In this document: piece by piece, positions 25,979-35,085 of the stretch
Position numbering within the stretch: the stretch's first letter is position 1
Layout: every line of letters begins with the position of its first letter
DNA from: Streptomyces sp. NRRL F-5135
Lineage (GTDB): Bacteria; Actinomycetota; Actinomycetes; Streptomycetales; Streptomycetaceae
Assembly (NCBI RefSeq): GCF_000719775.1
Contig: NZ_JOHR01000003.1
Location: 62,001 to 126,000 of the forward strand
DNA length: 64,000 nucleotides
Direction: 5' to 3'
The notes under the pieces: model-generated
Seen by the model: only the letters and a program-made list of their open reading frames with translations
What the model was told of the DNA's origin: nothing
Database searches by the model: none
Program-made: the position numbers and the translations under genes

Positions 25979-28159
25979 TCACCTCCGCCTGGGGCGGCCA
26001 GGGTAGGACCCTGCGGGGCGGAGCGGGACATCGTTCTTGAGGAGAGCCAGACGCACCGTGGCCAGGCTCGTTCCTTCACGGTCAGCGATGTCCTGGAGTG
26101 ACAGGTGGTCCTGCTCGTACCAGATTCTCCACTGGCCGACGCGAGTAGCGGTCTGCTGGGTGTGTCGGAAGCGGGGCGGGCTCCAGTCGACCGGATGCTG
26201 TGACAGCAAGTAGATGGCGTGAGCTGTTGTGGTGCTGAGTGCCTGTGCGACGTGGGCGATGGAGAAGTCGCCGGCGGGTACGGTCCGGTGGAGCTGGGCC
26301 GCAGTGATGCTGCCCGGGTCGGGGCCGGGCAGTTGTAGGCAGCGCATGTCGGCGGAACTGAGCGTCGGGGTCCACTGGACGGGTTCGTCGATGCCGTGCT
26401 CGTCGAGGATGGTGCGTGCGGTGTGGGCCAGCAGTTCGGCTTCGGCGGGCAGGATGCGCCAGCGAAAGCGCTTGTACTGCTGGCGCTGGGCCGGAGTGGC
26501 GGGTGCGATGTCTGGGTGCGCGAGGTGTGGGGGTGATCCGGTCAGGGTGTGGAAGATCCAGCGCTGGGCGTGTGCGATGTCGAGGGTACGGGTCGATCGC
26601 AGGCGGCGTTGCAGGTTCTGCCAGTCTTTCGGGGCGACGAAGCAGGCGCGCGTGGTGAACAGGGCCCGGCGGCGTGCGTAGTCGATGGGACTGCCATGCT
26701 GGTCGAGGTGATCAGCGAGCAGAATCAAGGCCCGCATGACGTCCGCGCAGTCGGGGCGGCGGGTGAGTTCCGCGAGGAGGGTCGACACGTTGTGGCTGCT
26801 GACCGTGGTGCCGGTCAGGTGGGTAGCAGCGCGGATGGGTGTGCTGTTTCCGACCAGGAGGCAGGCGACGGCCAGGAGTTCGTCCGCGCGTCGTGCGACG
26901 GGATTTCCACTGGCGTGCTGGGGTGTCAGGCGCAGGCTCCATTCGGACCACAGGGCACTCGGAAGCATCCTGGCTCGGGCGTCCTGGTTGCTGGGGGCAC
27001 GCGCGGAAGCGATTGCGGTTCGGTGGCGCAGCCGTGCCACCGGCATGAGCTTCGCCGCGAGCGCGCAGCGAAGGGCTGCATGGAGCTTTGGTGAGAAGCC
27101 GCCGCCCAGCGAGCCCACGTTGCCCGGGTGTAGCGGGCGGCCGGTGCCGGCTACCCGCTCGATCAGCCCCTTTGCTGCCTGCCCGGCTGCGGGCACCGAC
27201 CCGACGGTCAGAATTTGTGCTGCGGCTGTGACCGCCACGGCGGTGGCAGCTGCGTTGTCGGGCGCGAAGTAGCTGTGAGCGTCGAAGCGCTGATGCGTGG
27301 GGATGTGCTGCGGTCCGACGGAGAGCGGGCGGGAGCGGTAGATGTCCGCCTGGCGCAGGACCTCAGGTTCGGCCAGGTCGGTCAGATCGCGGGAGTCAGC
27401 GTGGGTTAGGACCAGCCCACCCAAGCCGCGCACGTCCCGCAGCACCACATTCACCGGAGCACCACCCGTCCCGTACAGCGGCCAGCGAACCGCCTGCTCC
27501 GGGTCCGCGAGGAGATCATCAATGAGGCGTTGGGTTCGCAGCACGGCTCCATCGGGTTCAAGGGGTACGACCGGGGTGTCCGCCAGCGGATGGTGGCAGC
27601 GGGCACCGTGTGGCCCGTCGAGCTCGGGGCTGGCGCACCGCCCCGGACGGGGCGTCTCGCGTCGTGGGTGGGCCTGAACGCGGGGGCCCTGGTGGCAGGC
27701 AGGGCAGCGGTCGGTCAGCAGCACCTGATGACGCGTGCAGGCAAAGGACCAGCCCAGACGCCAGGACAACTGCCAGCGCCCGCCGCTGTAGGCCAGGCAG
27801 AGAGGACAGTAGCGAGAACCGGCTCGCCCCCACAGAACTCGTCGCTCCACCCGCCGCTGATCCGGCCGGATCACCAACGCGTGCCCGTCGAACCGCCGGA
27901 GCGTCATCGCCCCGAGGACACCCTCAGCGATTCCGGATACTGCGGCGATTGAGGCGATCTCTTCAGCGGTTGCGAGTACAGCCCAACGGGGCAGCATGGG
28001 TTTGGCCAAGGCCGCATCCCGCATCGGCAGTCCCAGGGAGCGCAGTACGTCGACGAAGCGGCAGTGCAGGCGCGCGGCGAGAAACTCCAGCCACGAGTCG
28101 AGAGCTTCACCGGCGACGGGCGGATACCGGATCGGCAAGGTCCTGGGCGTAGTGTTCAC
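25979..28159 (-). CDS. tniQ: TniQ/TnsD-family target-selection protein of a Tn7-like transposon
   Basis: 726 aa. The N-terminus has the TniQ layout: PIRYPPVAGEALDSWLEFLAAR, then a zinc-binding cluster with Cys118/Cys121, Cys141/His144 and Cys152/Cys155 (YCPLC, CTRH, CPAC). The long C-terminal half carries several HTH-like segments, the last being LSLQDIADREGTSLATVRLA. TniQ/TnsD proteins bind the target or a partner and recruit TnsC. At 726 aa it is TnsD-like in size, suggesting it reads DNA directly. The GTG overlaps the tnsC stop (GTGA). It is the last gene of the operon, and its stop abuts the LysR remnant. Confidence 0.85.
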   Translation of the reverse strand: MNTTPRTLPIRYPPVAGEALDSWLEFLAARLHCRFVDVLRSLGLPMRDAALAKPMLPRWAVLATAEEIASIAAVSGIAEGVLGAMTLRRFDGHALVIRPDQRRVERRVLWGRAGSRYCPLCLAYSGGRWQLSWRLGWSFACTRHQVLLTDRCPACHQGPRVQAHPRRETPRPGRCASPELDGPHGARCHHPLADTPVVPLEPDGAVLRTQRLIDDLLADPEQAVRWPLYGTGGAPVNVVLRDVRGLGGLVLTHADSRDLTDLAEPEVLRQADIYRSRPLSVGPQHIPTHQRFDAHSYFAPDNAAATAVAVTAAAQILTVGSVPAAGQAAKGLIERVAGTGRPLHPGNVGSLGGGFSPKLHAALRCALAAKLMPVARLRHRTAIASARAPSNQDARARMLPSALWSEWSLRLTPQHASGNPVARRADELLAVACLLVGNSTPIRAATHLTGTTVSSHNVSTLLAELTRRPDCADVMRALILLADHLDQHGSPIDYARRRALFTTRACFVAPKDWQNLQRRLRSTRTLDIAHAQRWIFHTLTGSPPHLAHPDIAPATPAQRQQYKRFRWRILPAEAELLAHTARTILDEHGIDEPVQWTPTLSSADMRCLQLPGPDPGSITAAQLHRTVPAGDFSIAHVAQALSTTTAHAIYLLSQHPVDWSPPRFRHTQQTATRVGQWRIWYEQDHLSLQDIADREGTSLATVRLALLKNDVPLRPAGSYPGRPRRR

Positions 28160-29271
28160 CGGGAGGCGCGTACACGGGTCGGCCGACTGGTGGCTTTGCC
28201 GGCTTGGAGGGCGTACTCGAGCTCGGCACGGGCCTGCTCGGCGGCCGCATCGATGCGGACCTGGTCCAGGAGATCGCGGGTGAGACGTTCGGCCCCGCTA
28301 CGGACGGCGCGCTGGCAGCCGCGGTTGATCAAGGTCATCAGTGAACCGATGTGCCCGGTGCTGCGGACGAAGAGGTAGTCCGACAGTTCGTCGGCGAGCA
28401 TGCCGCGATGGGCGTCGGCCAGGACGATGCGCTGTTCGAGGGCGAGCAGGAGTTGGCGCCAGCGGCGGCGGCCCTGTTCGGTGTCGATGGTGAAGGGCGG
28501 CATGTCGAGGCGGGTGGTGCGCCGGCCGGTCTGTGCCAGCGCAGTGTCTCCGGCGGCTTCTCCTTCGCTGAACAGACCCTTGTCCGTGAGGCCCACGCCG
28601 ACCTTGAGCAAGGTGACGGGGAATTCGTTGGCGATCCATTTCAGGTGGTTGCTGACTTCGATGCCGCTGGTCTTGCGCCACTTGAGGAAGTGCAAGTCGT
28701 CCAGGATGAGCAGACGTACCTCGCACAGCAGCACGCAGTCCAGGGCCTGCAGCCCGAGCTGGGCGGCGGTCGAGGTCTGGCGCCCGGGGTGGCCGAAGAA
28801 CTCCAGCATGGCTCGGTTGAGGTCCTTCATGCCGGTGTTGTCGGTCAGCCCCGCCCGGCACACCGGCCACCGCTCATGTCCCTGCGCGGTGAACGCGCCG
28901 TGCTCGGCGATCTCCCGGCGGTGAAACTCCCGGGCGAAGGCGAGCACGGCGGTGGTCTTCCCCAGGCCGGGGAAGGCGTCGACGGCGACGGCGCCCTTGG
29001 CCTTGTCGCCGTCTTGCTGGTTGCTGTCGACGATGTCCCACAAGTCATCGTGGAGGCTCACCAGTTGAGGGGTCTTGATGGGTCCCAGGTTCGCGTGCCA
29101 GGTTCGCCGGTCGCGCTCGTAGGCCGTCCGCGCCGTTTCATCCAGAGCATGGAGGGCCTTCCGGGCCAGCCTTGCGGGCTGTGTCCGGCGAGGCGCGTCG
29201 ACGAAGGTCTTAAAGTCTTCCTTCCTGGACAGGGCCAGATGTCCCAGACCCGCGAGAGTCCCCGTCGTCAC
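28156..29271 (-). CDS. tnsC: TnsC/TniB-like AAA+ ATPase
   Basis: 371 aa. Walker A is AFPGLGKTT (99-107) and Walker B is LLILDDLHF with Asp191/Asp192. An arginine-rich sensor region follows (TGHIGSLMTLINRGC). TnsC-type ATPases form filaments on target DNA and pass the signal from TniQ/TnsD to the transposase. The N-terminal 90 residues (FKTFVDAPRRTQPARL...) are like those of other actinobacterial members. GTG start overlapping the tnsB stop (GTGA) and stop overlapping tniQ, so the operon is translationally coupled throughout. Confidence 0.87.
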   Translation of the reverse strand: MTTGTLAGLGHLALSRKEDFKTFVDAPRRTQPARLARKALHALDETARTAYERDRRTWHANLGPIKTPQLVSLHDDLWDIVDSNQQDGDKAKGAVAVDAFPGLGKTTAVLAFAREFHRREIAEHGAFTAQGHERWPVCRAGLTDNTGMKDLNRAMLEFFGHPGRQTSTAAQLGLQALDCVLLCEVRLLILDDLHFLKWRKTSGIEVSNHLKWIANEFPVTLLKVGVGLTDKGLFSEGEAAGDTALAQTGRRTTRLDMPPFTIDTEQGRRRWRQLLLALEQRIVLADAHRGMLADELSDYLFVRSTGHIGSLMTLINRGCQRAVRSGAERLTRDLLDQVRIDAAAEQARAELEYALQAGKATSRPTRVRASR

Positions 29272-31391
29272 ACGTCCTCCAGGGCGTCCGCGTAGAAGTC
29301 CTCTTCAGGGGGGAGATCGTCCAGACCGGCGTCGTCATCGCCTGCCTCGGCGACAGGATCGGCGTCTGCCCCCGTGGGTACCTCGGCCTGTCCGAGCGCT
29401 CTGCGCACGGACCCGAGTGAACCGCAGGCCGCGACGCCAGGTTCTGGCAGGTCGAGGCCAGCCTGTTCCCGGGAGGTTCTCAAGGCCATTCGGCGCTCGG
29501 CGAGCGTCGTCCCCAGTCCGAGGTTCCAGCGCTCCAGCAGGTCGGCGACCGCGAGGCGGTCGTCGGGGTAGCGGTACTTGGCCGCCGCCAGCTTCCGGGC
29601 GAAGGCGAGCGCGTCCTCGCTCAGCGGCATCTGCATCGACGGTGCATGCTCCCAGGTCAGTGCGTGCCAGACGCGGGTGTCAGGGTCGCGGAAGTAGATG
29701 CGGGTGATGTCGTTGGGGTCGACCTGGAACGGCCAGCCGTTCTTCACCGGGCCTGCGTACGGGCTGCGGATGCCAGGATCGGGCAGGCCCGCTCCCCGGT
29801 AGCGGCGGCGGTCGATCTCGACGCCGTAGTGCTGGACCGTGCGCCACTTCGTCTGCAGGAATTCGAAGGCGAGATCCGGGTCGCGGGGGACCTTGATGTA
29901 ACCGGCCCTCGCGATGCCGTGCTCGAACATCTGCGCCGGAGGCATCCGTAGGCCGGGCAGACCCGGGTCTACCAGCCCGGAATGAGGCCGGCAGTGGTAG
30001 ACCGATGCCGTCCACTCCCGGATCATCGCCTCCAACTCGTCGAGGAAGAAGAACGCCTCGCCTTCGGCGTTCTCACCGCGTGAGTGGATGTCCGGTCCCT
30101 TGTAGCCGGGTAGCGCCTCCAGCAGCCCCTCGTGCAGCGTCCGGAAGAAGCGCTCCACCGGGCCCTTGTCCCGGCCGGTGCGCAGCCGGGCAGGCTGCAC
30201 CGAGATGCCCATCCGCTGGCACACACTGGTCAGATGCTGCGAGACGTACACCTTGCCGTGATCGACGACGAGCGTCTCGGGCACGACCGGCGGTGAGGCG
30301 AGCCCCGGTCCTTGAGCTCGGTCGACGTCGACCAGGACGGTCCGGGGGATGCCGTGCTCTGGCCAGACCGCGTGCTTCGGCCAGTCCGGCCCGGCCGGCC
30401 GCGGGCGGAAGCATTCGAAGAGGACCGCGCTCACATCCATCGCCTTCGTGGAGACTGGTGTGAGGCGGATTCCGCAGATGCACCGGGAGTACCAGTCCAT
30501 CGCCACCGTCAGCTCAGCCTGCACCCACTTCAACGTGAGCGGATCGAACGCGAACACATCCAGCCGCGTCGTGTCCATCAGCAGATACTCACCCGGCCGC
30601 GTCGGGCGGAGCTTGCCGTACGGCCCCTCCGGCCGCTCGGCGATATCACGGTTCCGCTTCGTGCTCAGCCGGAACAACGGATGACGCCGTTCCAGCTCTG
30701 CCAGCACGCGAAAAGCCGTCGCCCTGCTCGGCTGACGAACGACCTCCGGCCCGAAGCGAGCAGTCACCCTGGCCCGCGTGCGCTCGATCACCAGGGTCCG
30801 TGACGGCCGCGATTGGCCGGTGTGCTCGACTATCACCTCCAGAGCGGTCTCTACCCACCGTTCATCAACGGAAGACCGTGGCTGTCCTGCCCGTTTCCGC
30901 TTTGGTGCAAGGCCGGCCTCGCCGTACTGGCGGAAGTCAGATACCCATTGCTTCACGGTGCGGATCGACACGCCGAGCTCCTTGGCCTTCGACAAGTACC
31001 TGAGCTCTGCCGGCGTGCCGGGCGTGAACTGAGGGCGTGGCTCGTCCGCGCGGGCCGATGCGGAGCTGCCGGAGTGGTATCCCGTCAGCACTTCCCGGAT
31101 GTGAGCGGCTCGTTCCAGCACCTTCTCCCGCTCATCGAGACGCAGCTGGCCCAGCACCACCGAGGCGATCTGCTCGACATCGTCAGCAGACGGGCCCGGC
31201 TGATCAGGTATCACCTGCGCACGATCGGAGAACAGCAGCTCCCTCAGAGCCAATCGCAGGACACGCCCCTGGCCGTCACTGAGGACCACCTCATTCCCCG
31301 ACGTTGTTGCGGCCATCTCGACCACCTCGAAGATCTCGCCCTCGTAGCGGAAGCGCGTGCCGACTCCCACCCGAGCCGCGGCGCCGCTCAT
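29268..31391 (-). CDS. tnsB: TnsB/TniA-like DDE transposase (Mu-type integrase core)
   Basis: 707 aa from ATG 31391, which overlaps the tnsA stop (ATGA). The N-terminus has an HTH (LGVSIRTVKQWVSDFRQYG, about 139-157). The rve/RNase H core shows Asp273 in LLMDTTRLD, Asp377 in LVVDHGKVY and Glu413 in GPVERFFRTLH, a complete DDE triad. A Mu C-terminal beta-barrel domain follows (FQVDPNDITRIYFRDPDTRVW). TnsB binds the element ends and joins the 3' strands to the target. The C-terminal tail is acidic (DDDAGLDDLPPEEDF), as expected for a TnsC-contacting tail. Confidence 0.9.
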   Translation of the reverse strand: MSGAAARVGVGTRFRYEGEIFEVVEMAATTSGNEVVLSDGQGRVLRLALRELLFSDRAQVIPDQPGPSADDVEQIASVVLGQLRLDEREKVLERAAHIREVLTGYHSGSSASARADEPRPQFTPGTPAELRYLSKAKELGVSIRTVKQWVSDFRQYGEAGLAPKRKRAGQPRSSVDERWVETALEVIVEHTGQSRPSRTLVIERTRARVTARFGPEVVRQPSRATAFRVLAELERRHPLFRLSTKRNRDIAERPEGPYGKLRPTRPGEYLLMDTTRLDVFAFDPLTLKWVQAELTVAMDWYSRCICGIRLTPVSTKAMDVSAVLFECFRPRPAGPDWPKHAVWPEHGIPRTVLVDVDRAQGPGLASPPVVPETLVVDHGKVYVSQHLTSVCQRMGISVQPARLRTGRDKGPVERFFRTLHEGLLEALPGYKGPDIHSRGENAEGEAFFFLDELEAMIREWTASVYHCRPHSGLVDPGLPGLRMPPAQMFEHGIARAGYIKVPRDPDLAFEFLQTKWRTVQHYGVEIDRRRYRGAGLPDPGIRSPYAGPVKNGWPFQVDPNDITRIYFRDPDTRVWHALTWEHAPSMQMPLSEDALAFARKLAAAKYRYPDDRLAVADLLERWNLGLGTTLAERRMALRTSREQAGLDLPEPGVAACGSLGSVRRALGQAEVPTGADADPVAEAGDDDAGLDDLPPEEDFYADALEDV

Positions 31392-32108
31392 GCGGTCCTC
31401 CTCAACAGGCTGGAAGGGCATAGCGGGGCAGTGAGATCCGTGTACAGATCGTGCGACCACAGCAGGTGGTGGACCGCGGCACGAACCTGTGGCTCGGGCC
31501 GGTTTGGCAGCCTCGAAGGCGCCAGTCGAAGTGGAACACCATCCAGCGCGACCCGGTGCAGCTCGCCCAGGAGGCTCGGATCAAACAGCCACGGGCGTCG
31601 GTATCCAGCCAAGAAGCGAATGTTCTCCAGCTCTGCGGGCGGAGGCGCATCCCATACTTCGTAGCACCAGCCGCGTGCCTCTACCGCCTGTCGGGTCCAA
31701 GCAAAGGTGAACGATACGACCGGCGCGGACCACCGCCAGCGCGGCTTCACGTCCACCACCACGGGGCCGCAATCAGTGATCAACAGATAGTCCGGGACGT
31801 GCTTGCGGACCTGGCCGTCGACCAGGGCTTTCAGCAGGAAGGGCTGCGCGACGATGCCGTGCACCGAGGGATCGAAGTCAGCGCACAGCAGCCGCGCGAG
31901 CTCCAGCCGAGACTCATAGATCACGTGGCTTCGTGTCGTGGACGACCAGTACGTGCCGGAGTAAATGCCTCTGTCCCTTGCGCCAGTGAAAGGTTCGCCA
32001 CGGAGCAGCGGCCCCCAGCGCGTCGACCGAGATTTCGGCCCACGGCCGGTCCTCGAGAAGCTGTCCGTTCGTCTGGCGTGCGCTGACTGTCACAGTGAGA
32101 TTACTCAT
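31388..32108 (-). pseudogene. tnsA: TnsA-like endonuclease subunit, with an apparent 1-nt frameshift
   Basis: From GTG 31924 the frame gives 178 aa with the TnsA nuclease core: YESRLELARLL (Glu), HVPDYLL (Asp) and VVVDVKP (Lys). From ATG 32108 a second frame reads SNLTVTVSARQTNGQLLEDR, then APWRTFHWRKGQRH and drifts off. Dropping one T from the TTT near 31963 joins them as GQRH-YSGTYWSSTTRSHVIYES, which matches what I recall of other Streptomyces TnsA-like proteins. So one base is probably extra, and the full gene would give about 239 aa. If real, the protein must start at the GTG and lacks its N-terminal strands. TnsA cuts the 5' strands during cut-and-paste movement. Confidence 0.75.
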
Positions 32109-32415
32109 GGCACTACCCCCACCCCGAGGAACAGCCAACGAATCCAAGATGCAGTCCGACTGACGTGGGCGAGTGCTTATCTGGTGCCGTCACTCGAATG
32201 GGCGTCGATACTGAACAGTGGGTCTCATGCTGACTGCACAAGTGCAGTCAGAGTGCAATTAGCCCTGAGACTGTGCAGCGAAATTTGAGATCCCACACAA
32301 GAGGCCGGACTCGGAGTTCGCTTGGGGCAGACAGGGAAGATCGCGGAACGACTGGCCAACGCGTGCGAGGGCATGTCAACGTAGATCACCTTGCGAGAAT
32401 CCCCAGGTCAGAGAG
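32109..32415. other. gene-free palindromic stretch upstream of tnsA, candidate transposon end
   Basis: This 307-nt region has no supported gene. It contains a 22-bp palindrome (32230-32251) and several copies of TGCAGTC or its complement (32150-32156, 32232-32238, 32243-32249). Tn7-family elements have repeated TnsB sites just outside tnsA, ending in ACA. A CCCACACA stretch near 32290-32297 is a possible tip, but no partner end was found. Confidence 0.4.
32230..32251. repeat. 22-bp palindrome near the tnsA side
   Basis: CTGACTGCAC (32230-32239), AA, GTGCAGTCAG (32242-32251): a perfect palindrome with 10-bp arms. It lies 121 nt upstream of the tnsA start. It may be paired TnsB sites or a tns operator. 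Confidence 0.6.
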
Positions 32416-32745
32416 GTGGTTGTCGGTAACCGTAGCTCCTGTCAACCCGGATTGCTCCACCACCGCGAAGCTCTGCGGCTGGCCACGCTCGTCAAGGACG
32501 AGTTCTCTGCAAAGGACTTCAACCTCATCGTGGACGACCGTGCAGGCGTGCATGCCAGCTTGAAGGACGGTCGTTTTCACCTCGGCTGTTTCCACCGTGA
32601 CCACCCCGGCTCTGACGGAGAGGGACGAACGATAGCCGTCACCGGCACGGCCAAGGTGCGCGGCCACCACCTGCTCTTCGACACCGAGACGCCGGCCGGC
32701 ATCGCCGCCGCCGTGGCATGCGTGCTGGCGACCTTACGGCCCCGT
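32416..32745 (+). pseudogene. possible remnant of a plasmid-type gene
   Basis: This frame has strongly G/C-biased third positions and reads LATLVKDEFSAKDFNLIVDD, then HASLKDGRFHLGCF and HHLLFDTETPAGIAAAVACV, which looks protein-like. After about 32745 the same frame becomes low-complexity and runs through the start of the next gene, which has its own ribosome site in a different frame. I do not recognise a family. It may be a gene truncated at both ends. An antisense frame (32386-32670) is also open; I judged it less likely on codon bias. Confidence 0.35.
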
Positions 32746-32854
32746 GAGACACCGCATGTGCTGCCCGGAAGTCCTCACCCGAGGGCGGCACGCCGACTGC
32801 CGGCGGCAGGCCGGTACCACCGCTCACCGTTTTCCTCACCCAAGGAGGCCGCTC

Positions 32855-33145
32855 GTGACGCACTCGGAGATGACTGTCGGCGAGCTCATCGACTTGCTGT
32901 CCGGCTGCGACCGGAGTGCTCCGGTACGCCAGGCCATGAACCCGTTCTTCCCGATGGCGCATCGCCTCGCGCAGGTCGTGCAGTCCGTGGACGAAACCGG
33001 TCGGCCTGTTGTCTACCTCGCCGAGGGGCGGGACGAGGACACGCAGCTCGGAAATGTGCCGCCCGAGGTCGCCGTCGCTCTGGCCTGGCAGGGCCCCGTC
33101 CAGGCGCCCCCGCGTCGCCCCCGCCGCAGTGCCGGCGGCAAGTAG
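32855..33145 (+). CDS. hypothetical protein of the mobilizable element
   Basis: 96 aa from GTG 32855, with AAGGAGG six bases upstream, which decides the start. It reads MTVGELIDLLSGCDRSAPVR early and ends in a basic tail (PPRRPRRSAGGK). The DUF317 gene follows after 15 nt. The N-terminal pattern recalls small domains found beside plasmid transfer genes, but I cannot name a function. Likely co-transcribed with 33161-33982. Confidence 0.65.
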   Translation: MTHSEMTVGELIDLLSGCDRSAPVRQAMNPFFPMAHRLAQVVQSVDETGRPVVYLAEGRDEDTQLGNVPPEVAVALAWQGPVQAPPRRPRRSAGGK

Positions 33146-33160
33146 AACCGTACCGAGCCC

Positions 33161-33982
33161 TTGGAGGCGCCCCTGTACCCCGACTTCCCGCCCGTCCCGT
33201 CGGATCCGAACGGTGCTCAGCCTGCGTTCTGGGTCGGTCCCCGGCATCTGGCCGGTGACGACGGGCGCCTCTACGACACCGTCGCCGACACGCTCGGTGG
33301 CCTGGGCTGGACGAGTCTGACGATCGTCCGCGGCCGGTCTGATCCGGACGAAGCATCGGAGGACCGCCAGGTCCTGCGCAGCACCGTCCTGCACATCAGC
33401 CCCGACACCCTCCGATGGGCCCAGTGGGTGCTGGCGGACGAGCCGTTCCGCCTCGGGGACTTGCCGATCGCCTGGCAGGTCTCCGCCCGTGCGGACACGA
33501 GCAGCTCGCTCGCTCAGTGGTCGGCCTATTTCACCCCTGACGTTCCCGGCGAGGCCCTGGCCGGCTTCCTGGTCGCGCTCGATGCCCGCGCCCGGCCCGC
33601 CATGCCGCTCGCCGGTCCCGAGCTGGTTCTGGACGCCGTGGCCGCACACGGGTGGCTCCGCGACATCGACCAGCCTCAGGCGGGAGCGACGGACCCCACA
33701 TTCTCCTCGCACGTCAGCCTTGGCGAGGTGCCACCCCTCATCCAGGACGTCGACCCGCACACCCTGACCGCCGAGCCCGACGAGCCGGGCCCGGCCGGAT
33801 GGCAAGCATGGTCCGAGCCCGCGCTCGGCGCACCGTACCTGTGGGCGGTGTCCTTCGGCGCCAGCGTCCCGCACGACCTCGTGGCTGCCTTCGCCGACTG
33901 CCTCAGCTCGACGGCACCGGTCCTGCGCCGGGTGCTGCCCGAGGCGACACGGGAACGACTCCTGCGGGCGCCGGCCAGCTGA
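33161..33982 (+). CDS. DUF317-domain protein
   Basis: 273 aa. Two DUF317-type repeats can be seen: WVGPRHLAGDDGRLYDTVAD with GLGWTSLTI and a WQVSARADTSSSLAQWSAYF block, then PGEALAGFLVALDARARP, and later WSEPALGAPYLWAVSFGASV with VPHDLVAAFADCL. DUF317 proteins are common in Streptomyces plasmids and integrated conjugative elements and have no proven role. The start is a TTG at 33161 with a weak ribosome site; coupling to the preceding gene is likely. Confidence 0.8.
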   Translation: MEAPLYPDFPPVPSDPNGAQPAFWVGPRHLAGDDGRLYDTVADTLGGLGWTSLTIVRGRSDPDEASEDRQVLRSTVLHISPDTLRWAQWVLADEPFRLGDLPIAWQVSARADTSSSLAQWSAYFTPDVPGEALAGFLVALDARARPAMPLAGPELVLDAVAAHGWLRDIDQPQAGATDPTFSSHVSLGEVPPLIQDVDPHTLTAEPDEPGPAGWQAWSEPALGAPYLWAVSFGASVPHDLVAAFADCLSSTAPVLRRVLPEATRERLLRAPAS

Positions 33983-34519
33983 CCGCCCGGGGTCTTCTTG
34001 CAATCCGGCCTATGCAGCCCGGCCTCTTCCGAAGGGGGCCGGGCTTCTGGCTTCTCAGGTATGGAACGCCCGCGCGCAAACGCGCTGATGCCCCCGAACG
34101 CGACGGGCGGGGAAGCAGCATGTCGGGGACGGGTCAGCTGGTAGCTGTGGCCTTGTCGAGGTGGCGATCGACGTGGGCAGGGGAGCCGGAGACGATCAGC
34201 GCCCTCCCGGATCGCGGTCTGCGCCACCACGGTGCTCCGCCCACTGGTGGAGCACGTCAGGAGCTGGCTCCACTGCTCGTCACCGAGCCTGCGGAGCGGC
34301 GCTCCGGGTGGGTCCGGCCGGTTTTCCTCCAGGAGGGAGGAGGCGGTGTCGGGCTTGGCTTCGGTGGTGTCGGTGGAGCAGGCGGGCACGGCGAGGAGAG
34401 CGGCGGTGGGGCCGAGGGCTGTGGTGGCGACGCGACCGCCATGGCTGAACTGGCCCCTTGTTCCAGGCGACGGATGGTCAGTGCGGGCCCGCGGGCCCGG
34501 TGGGGTTGTGGGGGTGGGG
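33983..34519. other. 537-nt gap with a possible lipoprotein fragment
   Basis: On the minus strand, reading from about 34435 to about 34120, one frame gives TTALGPTAALLAVPACSTDT and continues to ADRLRLPC. That resembles a lipoprotein signal with a lipobox Cys. No convincing start codon precedes it, and the frame then runs antisense into the DUF317 gene. I list it as a possible decayed lipoprotein gene only. Confidence 0.3.
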
Positions 34520-34963
34520 TCAGTGTCCGAGGTGGCGCAGGCAGTCCTCGAACGTCGGGTGTGTCGCGTCCGCCGGTCCGGAGTTCCGGTTGTACCAGGC
34601 GGTGTCGAGGCGCGTCTCCTGCTGCTGGTGGCCGGCCCGGCAGCGCAGCCAGATCTGGTCGCGGGTGGAGAGGATGAGCCAGTCCCGGTATGCGCCGCAC
34701 TCGGCGCAGGCGACCATCTCGCCGTCGAGGACGAGCGGCCACTTCCACGGCATCATCCGGCCGTCGAGCTGGTCGTGGCTGGGCACTCGCAGCTCCGGCG
34801 GAAGGAAGTCGTCCACCACGGCGGCCGGCTCTATACGTTCCAGTTCCGCCCGCACCTGTTCGACCTCCGGTGGCACCTGGCCCTCCAGCCGCGCCGACCG
34901 TTCAATGAACCGGCGCACTGTATTGCTGGGCTTCGCCGCCCGGCGGCGTATCCGGTAAAACAC
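34520..34963 (-). CDS. zinc-ribbon-like hypothetical protein of the mobilizable element
   Basis: 147 aa from GTG 34963, with GAAGGAG about 9 nt upstream. The N-terminus is basic and helical (RRFIERSARLEGQVPPEVEQ). The middle carries a CAEC knuckle (ACAECGAYRDW) and then CRAGH, which together could bind one zinc. The rest is unfamiliar. It lies 122 nt after the relaxase stop on the same strand, as the last gene of the leftward block. Confidence 0.65.
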   Translation of the reverse strand: MFYRIRRRAAKPSNTVRRFIERSARLEGQVPPEVEQVRAELERIEPAAVVDDFLPPELRVPSHDQLDGRMMPWKWPLVLDGEMVACAECGAYRDWLILSTRDQIWLRCRAGHQQQETRLDTAWYNRNSGPADATHPTFEDCLRHLGH

Positions 34964-35085
34964 CCTGCCGTACTCCTTCGTCTCGTCCTGCTCGCGTCAT
35001 GATCGTGCGCCGTGACTCGGTGGAGCTTCAATTCACAGAGTCAACAGTCCAGCCGAGTGACGGTCGAGAGGCGAACCGAGAGGGC

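Noticed and set aside
25979..32108. CRISPR-associated transposon (CAST)
   Set aside because: No cas genes or repeat-spacer array occur near the tns operon, and TniQ is long (726 aa) like TnsD rather than the short CAST form.
32386..32670. 94-aa minus-strand gene antisense to 32416-32745
   Set aside because: Third-position bias favours the plus strand, and the protein matches nothing I know.
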